Assembly (NCBI GenBank): GCA_003550445.1
Contig: PUKG01000300.1
Span: 1 to 6,381 of the forward strand
DNA from: Halobacteroidaceae bacterium
GTDB taxonomy: Bacteria; Bacillota; Halanaerobiia; B1SED10-174
DNA length: 6,381 nt
Direction of reading: 5' to 3'
Shown here: in pieces, positions 1-5,626 of the stretch
Numbering within the stretch: the first letter of the stretch is position 1
How the letters are laid out: each line of letters opens with the position of its first letter
Made by a program: the position numbers and the translations under genes
The notes under the pieces: model-generated
Databases searched by the model: none
Told to the model about the DNA's origin: nothing
What the model saw: only the letters and a program-made list of their open reading frames with translations

Positions 1-63
1 AAAATCACCATCTAGAACCTTCCACCTAAATTAGAAAAAATTATTCCTTTTTAAAAAAGGTAA

Positions 64-89
64 GGCTGCTGACAGTTAAATCAGCAGCC
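64..89 (-). terminator. Intrinsic terminator after the MCP fragment (possibly bidirectional)
   Basis: A perfect 9-bp GC-rich stem (GGCTGCTGA at 64-72 with TCAGCAGCC at 81-89) encloses an 8-nt loop. It begins 25 bp beyond the MCP stop codon. On the minus strand it is followed by TTACCTTTTTT. On the plus strand the tail (CTTTTTATTTTTCC) is even more T-rich, so it could also end a transcript entering from the left. Confidence 0.8.
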
Positions 90-114
90 CTTTTTATTTT
101 TCCTTTTCTCTCCG

Positions 115-939
115 TTACTCCATGGAAAAAGAAAACCTTTTTGCCATTTCCAACATTTTCCCCGCCATTTCTTTCAGCTCCTGGCTGGATGCCGATATTT
201 CTTCACTTGCAGAAGTATTCTTGGTGGCAACTTCGCTTACATTCTCTACTGTCCTAACTATCTCATCTGTTGATGCAGACTGCTCCTCTGAAGCAGCGGC
301 TACATCTCGGGCCAGTTCGGACATTTTTTCCACCAGGTTAACAACATCTTCTGTTTTTGTTGACTGTAGTTGTATTAGATCTGAAATACTCTCCAGAAGT
401 CCTACCCCGCTCTCAGTGGCTTCAGTAACACTTCCAACCTCTTTACTCTGGGAAGAAATTTTTTCTGCTACAAAGCTTGCTTTCTCAGCAATGGTTGCAA
501 CTGCATCGTGAATTTTATCAAATATTTCTCCCGTTTCCCTTGTTAAACCCAATCCCTCCTGGGCCCTTTGGCTACCGTCCTGACTATTTTTTACCGCTTC
601 ATTTCCTTCATCCTGAATTCCTTTTATCAAAGAAGCAATGTCACCGGTTGCTTCCTGGGACTTGGTAGCAAGCTCGCCAATTGCTCCTGCAACAACTGCA
701 AATCCTCGACCATGCTCCCCGGCCCTTGCCGCTTCAATTGAAGCGTTTAAAGCAAGTAAGTTGGTTTGTTCAGAAATATCGTTTATCAGGTCGATAATTT
801 CCCCGATCCGGTCTGCTGAAGATCCAAGTTTTTGAGCTCCCTCAGCCTGTTTTTGGACAGTTGCATTTATGGCCTCCATTTTTTCAATGGTTTCTCTTAC
901 ATGGTCCTGGCCCTGTCGAGCAACCTCAACAGTTTGTTT
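115..939 (-). pseudogene. 5'-truncated methyl-accepting chemotaxis protein (signalling domain only)
   Basis: This is the cytoplasmic signalling part of a chemoreceptor, the coiled-coil hairpin that docks CheA and CheW. The hairpin tip is clear, with ISEQTNLLALN followed by EAARAGEHGRGFAVVA, and the return helix ends with a Glu/Ser-rich stretch (AAASEEQSAS) and RFSFSME. Chemoreceptor-like heptad sequence continues upstream of the first Met codon (877-879) for 20 residues, to an in-frame TAA at 940-942. No GTG or TTG start lies in that stretch, and the ATG at 879 has no Shine-Dalgarno sequence. Only about 56 residues remain before the tip against about 213 after it, so the descending helix, HAMP, membrane and sensor parts are missing, and no matching sequence is visible upstream in other frames. 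The usual E-V/I-R after the tip reads A-I-G. I infer a decayed remnant. A pipeline might call it a 254-aa CDS (115-879). Confidence 0.8.
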
Positions 940-942
940 TTA

Positions 943-971
943 ACCCTATTCTAGAAAATGAGAACTGTCAA
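943..971 (-). promoter_or_regulatory. Weak sigma-A-like promoter at the 5' edge of the MCP fragment
   Basis: On the minus strand a perfect TTGACA (966-971) is followed after exactly 17 bp by TAGGGT (943-948), which keeps only the T, A and final T of the -10 consensus. Transcription would start inside the 5' end of the chemoreceptor remnant. The match may be chance in AT-rich DNA. Confidence 0.2.
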
Positions 972-1013
972 AAAGGGCAAATCAAACTAACTCTATTTTA
1001 AACTACCTTGAGA

Positions 1014-1039
1014 AAAAAGCTCTTGAACTGGAGTTTTTT
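1014..1039. repeat. Hairpin, copy A of a similar pair
   Basis: On the plus strand AAAAAGCTC (1014-1022) pairs with GAGTTTTTT (1031-1039) over nine positions, including one G-T wobble, around an 8-nt loop containing GAAC. On the minus strand the wobble becomes an A-C mismatch and the right arm ends in a T-run, resembling a weak terminator. It shares arm and loop sequence with the hairpin at 1081-1103. Confidence 0.4.
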
Positions 1040-1080
1040 AAAAACCTTTATGAGAACCACCTTTAAACTTAGTATTTCAA

Positions 1081-1103
1081 AAGGCTCCGAACCAGGGAGT
1101 TTT
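1081..1103. repeat. Hairpin, copy B of a similar pair
   Basis: On the plus strand AAGGCTCC (1081-1088) pairs with GGAGTTTT (1096-1103), with two G-T wobbles, around the 7-nt loop GAACCAG. GCTC, GAAC and GGAGTTTT recur in the same order as in the hairpin at 1014-1039. Its right arm overlaps a second inverted repeat (TTATCC at 1102-1107 with GGATAA at 1119-1124), so two structures could compete. Confidence 0.4.
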
Positions 1104-1371
1104 ATCCCTCGTTTTTTAGGATAAACTAGTTTTTTGGGGGAAGAAAATGATCACAAAACAAAATCTGCCGTGTTTTCAGCGGTTTTTCTTTAAGGTTTAA
1201 CTTTATCAGGAGTTTAATTCTCAGCCCTTTTAACTAAAATTAAAGTATATATGAATAATTGGTCATACAATCTTTATTACCAGAACCGGGGTAAAATCAA
1301 ATTTTTAGCAGGTTTTTAAGGAAAAAACTAAACCAAATTTCTTTTACCTTTGTCAAACCAATAATTGTTAA

Positions 1372-1404
1372 AAAGATAACTCCAACTAAAGCAGAGTTAT
1401 CTTT
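1372..1404 (-). terminator. Probable intrinsic terminator at the end of the three-gene operon
   Basis: A perfect 11-bp stem (AAAGATAACTC at 1372-1382 with GAGTTATCTTT at 1394-1404) surrounds an 11-nt loop. It lies about 145 bp beyond the amidohydrolase stop codon. On the minus strand it runs into TTAACAATT, and its last bases form a T-run. On the plus strand it is followed by CTGTATTTATTTTTT. The stem is AU-rich, so its strength is uncertain, and it may work in both directions. Confidence 0.6.
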
Positions 1405-1548
1405 CTGTATTTATTTTTTAAACAATTCTCAATATTTCCTATCAAACACGTAAAATTATTAAACAGGATAGTTCCCATCAAAAACCATTTTGGATAACTC
1501 GAGCAGGGTGGATAATTTTGATTTTGGAAAACTAAACCAAGGAAATAA

Positions 1549-2748
1549 TTACAACCTATCAATAATTGGTTCTCCGTCTTTTATTACAATGTCAATATCT
1601 TCAGGATCATTAATTTCAACACCCCAAAGTCCTTGTAAAATAATCAGGTCTGCTCTTTTACCCACCTTTATGGAACCATTCTCTTTTTCAATGCCCATTA
1701 TTCTCGCGGGATAAACAGTAAGCATCCGCAGAATTTCTTCTTTTTCAACTCCTATTCCCAGTAACTCCTGACTTAAATTGAAAATCAGGTGTAAAAAATC
1801 TCCTGGCCCAATTTCCTTGCCCTGCAAAGCTTTTTTTGTCAGATACGAAGCATCCGGATGTACAGGCAGGTAGGAATCCGAAGCCAGGGCTGGCTTTAAA
1901 CCAATTTTTAAAGCAAAAGCAATTTCAGCAGGAGTGGTCGGAGGTGAAGAAGTTCCCCCATGAGGGGTTATTACCCATTCAACCCCTTTTATTTTCATTT
2001 CTTCCATTAATTCTCGTGTGATACCATGGCCGTGGTGTAAAACTTTCCCCCCGGCATCAATGAAGTTTCTGATACTCCTCTCCCCTTCAACATGGGCTCC
2101 GAGGTTTTTGTTCTTTTCTTTGAATCTTCCAACTAAATTTTTGATTTCTGAAAAGCCAAATATTTCTTTTCCCCCATGGGGAACAGTTTCTGGAGGTAAA
2201 TTTGCAACTGTTGCATTAATAAAAATGCTTTCTCCCGGGAACTGGGAGTTTTCTGCCATCCAATCAATTTCTTGATCTGTTATATCCTTCCTTTCTATTA
2301 CTCTCCCCGGGGAATGGGATGAAAGAAAAGTCAACGGGTCAGTTCCAATTACGCACCAACCCAGGCAGAGCAGAATATTTACAGGGGAGTTCAAAATTAT
2401 TTCCCTGTATTCATCCAGTTCCTGATATAAAACCGGGTGTCCCAAAAAATGTTCGCCCAACGTTGTTATTCCTGCTTGTAAAGCTTTTGTCAGGTTTGCA
2501 TATCCCCCCAGTTTTTGGGCTTCTCCCCTGCACTTTTGAGCCCCCAATGCTCCAAACTCTAAAAGGTGCGTATGGCAATCAATTATCCCTGCCATAACCG
2601 ACCGGCCCTCCAGATCCCAGCTCGAACCTGAGGGAGGAGGTCCTTCTCCCCAATCAGTAATTATCCCTTCTTTAATTTCGATATAACCATTATTAACAAT
2701 TTTTTCCCCTGAAAAGATTCGAGCATTTTTTAAAACCTTCCCTGACAA
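1549..2748 (-). CDS. Metal-dependent amidohydrolase family protein
   Basis: This is a cytosolic hydrolase of the amidohydrolase superfamily (Amidohydro_1 type), whose members open or cleave C-N and related bonds in cyclic amides, dipeptides or nucleobases. Numbering from the preferred TTG start (399 aa), the visible marks are the N-terminal beta-sandwich strand (KVLKNARIFSG), the HxH metal motif CHTH (H59, H61), AHVEG (H219), LHHGHG (H238-H241), ASDS with the catalytic Asp (D291), and the typical C-terminal GSIKVGKRADLIIL (358-371). I see no obvious metal-bridging Lys, which fits a one-metal site of the imidazolonepropionase or cytosine-deaminase kind, but the subfamily and substrate are not recognisable. 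The start is chosen because GGAGGTGG (2756-2763) stands 7 nt before TTG (2746-2748). The in-frame ATG at 2767-2769 (406 aa) lacks a well-placed ribosome binding site. It is the last gene of the operon, 133 to 154 bp after the Gate protein. Confidence 0.88.
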   Translation of the reverse strand: MSGKVLKNARIFSGEKIVNNGYIEIKEGIITDWGEGPPPSGSSWDLEGRSVMAGIIDCHTHLLEFGALGAQKCRGEAQKLGGYANLTKALQAGITTLGEHFLGHPVLYQELDEYREIILNSPVNILLCLGWCVIGTDPLTFLSSHSPGRVIERKDITDQEIDWMAENSQFPGESIFINATVANLPPETVPHGGKEIFGFSEIKNLVGRFKEKNKNLGAHVEGERSIRNFIDAGGKVLHHGHGITRELMEEMKIKGVEWVITPHGGTSSPPTTPAEIAFALKIGLKPALASDSYLPVHPDASYLTKKALQGKEIGPGDFLHLIFNLSQELLGIGVEKEEILRMLTVYPARIMGIEKENGSIKVGKRADLIILQGLWGVEINDPEDIDIVIKDGEPIIDRL

Positions 2749-2755
2749 TTTATAA

Positions 2756-2763
2756 CCACCTCC
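2756..2763 (-). promoter_or_regulatory. Shine-Dalgarno GGAGGTGG deciding a TTG start
   Basis: The minus strand reads GGAGGTGG, 7 nt before a TTG codon at 2746-2748. It lies inside what would be codons 3-5 of the longer ATG reading. The best complement upstream of the ATG (GAAGGAAG) is about 20 nt away, too far for normal initiation. Confidence 0.65.
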
Positions 2764-2814
2764 ACTCATTTTTTCTATATAATTCTGTTCTTCCTTCAGA
2801 AGTTAGTAAAGAGA

Positions 2815-2835
2815 CCCGGTAAAATAAATCCCGGG
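2815..2835 (-). promoter_or_regulatory. GC-rich hairpin between the Gate protein and amidohydrolase genes
   Basis: CCCGG (2815-2819) pairs with CCGGG (2831-2835) around an 11-nt AT-rich loop, in a spacer that is otherwise AT-rich. On the minus strand the sequence that follows is TCTCTTTACTAAC, a poor terminator tail. On the plus strand the tail (CCCCTTACTTTTTTC) is better, but no plus-strand gene is present. It may lower or stabilise downstream transcript levels within the operon; its role is unproven. Confidence 0.35.
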
Positions 2836-2902
2836 CCCCTTACTTTTTTCTTTCTGGTATCTTTTAGTAAGAATTCTTTTCTATAAAAGGCTTGAATTTT
2901 GT

Positions 2903-3976
2903 TTATATTAAAAGGGGAGTTAAAGCCATTGCAATGATAAAAGCAGTGATAAACCTCATTACAGTTCCAAGTACCGCAGCACCCATTGCCTCTTTTTCAG
3001 TTAAATCAGTAACTTCAGCCCAAACAGCAGGGATCTGTCCAAAGACAACAGACAATGGTAGTCCTGAAGCTGCCAGTACGAAAGAACCTACTACAAGGCG
3101 AGGAGCCAGATCTGGAGCAGACTCAACCAGCATTGCCATCGCCAGGGTAGGGGCTGCTACCACTGAGATTATTCCAGTAGCAGGGTCAATTGATAAGAAC
3201 TCCAGGAAACCCCCAAGGAAAGCTTCAAAAGGTTCCCAAACCCCAATATATTCAAGGGCTCCAATTACAGCAAATATTGCAGCAGCGGCTGGAATAATTA
3301 GGAGCAATAATAGTTCCACTCCCTCCTTAGCAGCTCCAAACAGTGTGGGTAAGGGAGCGGTTTTTGGGGTGAAACGAGGTTGTTCTTCAAGAGTTACTCC
3401 TCTGGTTTCGCGGTAAATAGTAAATTTAAGCAAAATGGGCACTAGAATAAGGGGCAAAAACATTGAAATTATAATAACCGGGAAAGCCATTATTCCAGCA
3501 AGGCTCATTGCCATCATTCCCAGCATAAATGTTGAAAAGGACTGCTGGGACTGGACCATTGTGGCTATGGCAATTTTCTGCTCATCTTTGGTTGCCTTTG
3601 CTTTAAGTAAGATAGGGCCTGCAATTTTACCAGCGGCGTTAATATCTCCAAGAATATTATAAATTCCTGGAATTACAACTGCTGAATTAAAACCAAGTTT
3701 ATTTGCAAAACCAACAAAAACTCTCATTAAGGCATCGGTAAAACCCAATCTTTCCATTATTCGGCCAATAATTACACTGGCAATAATTGCAACACCAACA
3801 TTTCCGGTAAGGAATACTTCAATAGGGATTTCCATGATCTTGTTAAAAATGGCTTCAAATAATCCGGCAAGAAAATCCGGGTTGAGAAAAATTGTTCCCA
3901 GGAATAGCACAAGGACAATAAGCCCGGAAATTTGAGGTTTGGTTAGTTTCCCATTACCCTGTTTTTCTTCAGTCAT
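2903..3976 (-). CDS. Polytopic membrane protein with nucleoside-recognition (Gate) type domain
   Basis: A 357-aa integral membrane protein, probably a transporter or pore-like permease. After a short charged N-terminus it shows hydrophobic segments near residues 16-31, 57-72, 150-183, 220-245, 265-285, 295-315 and 332-355. The polar stretch YNILGDINAAGKIAGP (about 106-121), followed by MVQSQQSFSTFM, looks like a substrate-facing or re-entrant part. The second half (AAKEGVELLLLLIIP onward) resembles the Gate domain of nucleoside transporters and of SpmA/SpmB-like proteins. From memory it matches the group NCBI names CD0519/CD1768 family membrane protein, whose function is unknown; I cannot verify that here. 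The start is well set: AGGGAGG (3984-3990) lies 7 nt before the ATG. It sits 63 bp after the NIF3-like gene and before the amidohydrolase, so it may import the substrate used by these enzymes. Nucleoside specificity is only a family-based guess. Confidence 0.85.
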   Translation of the reverse strand: MTEEKQGNGKLTKPQISGLIVLVLFLGTIFLNPDFLAGLFEAIFNKIMEIPIEVFLTGNVGVAIIASVIIGRIMERLGFTDALMRVFVGFANKLGFNSAVVIPGIYNILGDINAAGKIAGPILLKAKATKDEQKIAIATMVQSQQSFSTFMLGMMAMSLAGIMAFPVIIISMFLPLILVPILLKFTIYRETRGVTLEEQPRFTPKTAPLPTLFGAAKEGVELLLLLIIPAAAAIFAVIGALEYIGVWEPFEAFLGGFLEFLSIDPATGIISVVAAPTLAMAMLVESAPDLAPRLVVGSFVLAASGLPLSVVFGQIPAVWAEVTDLTEKEAMGAAVLGTVMRFITAFIIAMALTPLLI

Positions 3977-4039
3977 TTTAATTCCTCCCTTAGAATTATA
4001 AATAATTTACCATGGATCTACTCTTTCTCAAGTAATAAC

Positions 4040-5044
4040 TCAGGAACTTAGGAATTTGTTAACAATAAAATCACTGTAATCTTTGATAGCCTGGCTTCCA
4101 AATTCCCTCACCGGAGTTGCAGTAACCCTTTCCTGAAGAAGATATACTTCGGTTTCAGGGAGTGCCTTGTTAATTGCCTTGGCCAGCGGGGTTCCATTTT
4201 CAAAAATTTCCTGGGCATGAGAATTCCCGAGGAGGAAATTCAAGCCCAATTCTCGGGCTTTTTCGATTAGGGGATTGCCTTCCTTTACCCTACTAATTGA
4301 GGCGATTAAGGTATCAATTTCCTCGTGTTCGGTGCAAATTTGCTCCAAATGTTCTGGAGAAAATCCAGTGTGTGGGAAGATATGGGCTATGGTTTTTACT
4401 GGGCTGTCTTTTGCGCCCAATATTATTTTCGCCCCGGCTTCAATACTGGTTTCCTTTATATCTTCACATCCCCGGATCTTTCTTTCTTCTTTCAGGACAG
4501 CTTCTTCAGTTTCTCGTCCCATGAAGTTTTTTAGTCGTTTAAGAATATCTCCAAGGGTAGTTATTCCCTCCATTGCCCTCCCGACAAAAAGGATATTTCC
4601 GGGAATATTTCCGTACCGGACTTCTACCCGGAAGGTTTCATGCCCATGTAGATAGGCAATTCCGGGGTGCAAACCATGAAAGGCTTCATGGAGTTCAAAT
4701 GCTGCAAGTCCATATAGTTCAAGATAACCCCGCAGCGATACCCCCCCTGAGTTCGCTGCATCAGCGATTGGGTGGTGAGCAACAATTGCATCCATTCCCA
4801 TTGCTCCAGCCAATTCAATATCAGACTCAGATAGGGTCATACAAACGCCAATTTTTTTCACTTCCTGGTCTTCATCTCCACAAACCAGCCCAGGTGTTTC
4901 AGTGATTGCTTTTCCCGGGAGATTGGAACTTTTGGTTACCACAAAAGGGTTTTTCCCATTTACATAGTCCTCAGCATTTAATAAAACTCGACCTCCAGTA
5001 ATTTTGTCCAGGGCTGCCAGGACATCTTTAACCTTGGTTCCCAT
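4040..5044 (-). CDS. Divergent NIF3/DUF34-family (dinuclear metal) protein
   Basis: A 334-aa soluble protein of the NIF3 (DUF34, YbgI-like) family. Members form toroidal hexamers with a two-metal site; some are annotated as GTP cyclohydrolase type 2 homologues, but the cellular role is unsettled. The family hallmark is the double His in MDAIVAHHPI (H90, H91). A His-rich stretch follows (ELHEAFHGLHPG, 117-128; YLHGHE, 131-136), which corresponds roughly to the usual HTxxD region but does not match it. The C-terminal part has IAHIFPHTGF (219-228), DTLIASISR (244-252) and LGNSHAQEIFENG (272-284), like the G-D-x-x-H-D-A-x-x-A-x-x-x-G stretch of the family. The closing GHxxTE motif, which gives a His and Glu metal ligand in YbgI, is not visible; ERVTATP occupies that region. 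The start is secure, with AAGGAGGG (5053-5060) 8 nt before the ATG. It is first in the probable operon, behind a structured leader. Confidence 0.85.
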   Translation of the reverse strand: MGTKVKDVLAALDKITGGRVLLNAEDYVNGKNPFVVTKSSNLPGKAITETPGLVCGDEDQEVKKIGVCMTLSESDIELAGAMGMDAIVAHHPIADAANSGGVSLRGYLELYGLAAFELHEAFHGLHPGIAYLHGHETFRVEVRYGNIPGNILFVGRAMEGITTLGDILKRLKNFMGRETEEAVLKEERKIRGCEDIKETSIEAGAKIILGAKDSPVKTIAHIFPHTGFSPEHLEQICTEHEEIDTLIASISRVKEGNPLIEKARELGLNFLLGNSHAQEIFENGTPLAKAINKALPETEVYLLQERVTATPVREFGSQAIKDYSDFIVNKFLSS

Positions 5045-5052
5045 GTGTCATT

Positions 5053-5060
5053 CCCTCCTT
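5053..5060 (-). promoter_or_regulatory. Shine-Dalgarno of the NIF3-like gene
   Basis: The minus strand reads AAGGAGGG, 8 nt before ATG 5044. This near-perfect complement to the 16S rRNA tail fixes the start. A second ATG 7 nt upstream of the chosen one is out of frame. Confidence 0.8.
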
Positions 5061-5146
5061 AAAATCAACTAAAAATTTTTGCAAAGCATTCGTGGTGAAA
5101 ACTTTTAAGGCTTTCCCCCCTTCCCTTAGTGAAATAAAAAACCTTC

Positions 5147-5167
5147 CCGCTCGTCTTTGATGAGCGG
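5147..5167 (-). terminator. Terminator-like hairpin in the operon leader (possible attenuator)
   Basis: On the minus strand CCGCTC (5162-5167) pairs perfectly with GAGCGG (5147-5152) around a 9-nt loop, followed by GAAGG and then TTTTTTATTT. This fits an intrinsic terminator lying about 100 bp before the NIF3-like start codon. The kinase has its own terminator much further upstream, so this one could act as a conditional stop in the leader. The plus-strand tail is poorer. Confidence 0.55.
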
Positions 5168-5179
5168 CGGGGCCCATTT

Positions 5180-5207
5180 TTAAATTCTCCTAAATAAGAG
5201 AATTTAA
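5180..5207 (-). promoter_or_regulatory. AU-rich leader hairpin just before the terminator-like stem
   Basis: A perfect 10-bp stem (TTAAATTCTC at 5180-5189 with GAGAATTTAA at 5198-5207) with an 8-nt loop ends 12 nt before the GC-rich terminator-like stem begins in the direction of transcription. The two stems side by side are the main structured part of the leader. I see no ligand-binding core of a known riboswitch class. Confidence 0.45.
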
Positions 5208-5277
5208 TTTTTCTTGTGATTTTTTTCCTATATTTTTTGCTTTCTACAAACACAAAAAAACACCTTCAACAATTTTT

Positions 5278-5305
5278 ATTATCTAAGTCGGTCATTAATT
5301 TTCAA
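5278..5305 (-). promoter_or_regulatory. Sigma-A-like promoter candidate for the NIF3-like operon
   Basis: On the minus strand TTGAAA (5300-5305; 5 of 6 to consensus) and GATAAT (5278-5283; 5 of 6) are separated by 16 bp. Transcription from about 5271 would give a leader of roughly 225 nt that includes both hairpins. This is the better-placed of two candidates in the spacer. Confidence 0.45.
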
Positions 5306-5529
5306 TAAATTCTGTTATTTGTAATTAAAATCAACAAAAAATATCACTAAAACGTCAGGGGCTCCCTTTAGGTTTTTTTGAAAAGCCCTTTGGCAAGAAC
5401 AACCAACTAATTGTCCTTAATAAAGTATTAAATTCTAACTGGTTTCTTTAAATCGGGAGATATTTCCTAATGGTTTTCCGGGAGTTTTTCCATCAATTTT
5501 CTTTTTTCCTGCTGCAATTACAAATCCCT

Positions 5530-5557
5530 AATATAATCTTCCAGGTGGTTTTGTTAA
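5530..5557 (-). promoter_or_regulatory. Second promoter candidate, next to the kinase terminator
   Basis: On the minus strand TTAACA (5552-5557; 5 of 6) and TATATT (5530-5535; 5 of 6) are separated by 16 bp. The site directly abuts the T-run of the kinase terminator. It would give a leader of nearly 480 nt. AT-rich spacers often yield such matches by chance. Confidence 0.25.
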
Positions 5558-5564
5558 TTGAAAA

Positions 5565-5587
5565 AACAGCCCTGAAAAAAGGCTGTT
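5565..5587 (-). terminator. Intrinsic terminator of the histidine kinase gene
   Basis: On the minus strand AACAGCC pairs with GGCTGTT over 7 bp (arms 5581-5587 and 5565-5571) around a 9-nt loop. The 3' arm continues into TTTTTTC. It lies 40 bp after the kinase stop codon, so the kinase is the last gene of its own transcript. Confidence 0.8.
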
Positions 5588-5626
5588 ATTTTGCTGACAA
5601 AATTTTTTTAAAGTAATTCTAATCAA

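Larger units (their letters stand above)
943..1548. other. Gene-poor spacer with several hairpins
   Basis: These roughly 600 bp between the amidohydrolase stop and the MCP remnant contain stops in all frames, and I see no protein family in them. They hold the operon-end hairpin (1372-1404), a pair of similar hairpins (1014-1039 and 1081-1103) and a further inverted repeat (1102-1107 with 1119-1124). No tRNA, rRNA or known riboswitch core was recognised. It could be the debris left by the deletion that removed the front of the chemoreceptor gene. Confidence 0.6.
5045..5626. other. Long spacer and probable 5' leader of the NIF3-like operon
   Basis: About 580 bp between the histidine kinase stop and the NIF3-like start. 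From right to left it holds the kinase terminator, an outer promoter candidate, AT-rich DNA without recognised features, an inner promoter candidate, and two hairpins before the ribosome binding site. I compared the leader with remembered cores of T-box, SAM, TPP, FMN, lysine, purine and cyclic-di-GMP elements and found no match. Confidence 0.55.

Noticed and set aside
122..511. A plus-strand open frame opposite the MCP remnant.
   Set aside because: Its Ser/Ala-rich product mirrors the Glu/Ala/Ser coiled-coil codons on the other strand. The minus-strand chemoreceptor signature is unambiguous.
1150..1190. Imperfect hairpin CTGCCG...CAGCGG followed by TTTTTCTTT on the plus strand.
   Set aside because: Only about three consecutive base pairs form, and there is no plus-strand gene to end.
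2892..3416. A 174-codon plus-strand open frame opposite the Gate-type membrane protein gene.
   Set aside because: It lies wholly antisense to a gene with clear membrane segments and a strong start site, and its Ala/Ser/Thr-rich product looks like an antisense shadow.
3984..4030. TTGAGA and TATAAT in the gap between the NIF3-like and Gate protein genes.
   Set aside because: The spacing is about 25 bp, too long for a sigma-A promoter. The shorter alternative -10 (TAAATT) is weak. The 63-bp gap fits co-transcription better.
5180..5207. CTCTTATTTAGGAG on the minus strand recalls the start of a SAM riboswitch (CTCTTATC-AGAG).
   Set aside because: The GGTGGAGGGA and GATGAAACC-like parts that must follow are absent, and the neighbouring genes have no methionine link.
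5065..5253. A 62-codon minus-strand reading frame with a GTG start and an AAGGTG-like site before it, ending just before the NIF3-like ribosome binding site.
   Set aside because: The translation is Lys/Arg-rich without recognisable family features, and the frame runs through both leader hairpins. It is more likely non-coding leader; a leader peptide cannot be excluded.
5355..5395. GGGCT and AGCCC inverted repeat in the kinase to NIF3-like spacer.
   Set aside because: The 5-bp stem encloses a loop of about 20 nt and has no clean terminator tail, so I do not call a feature.
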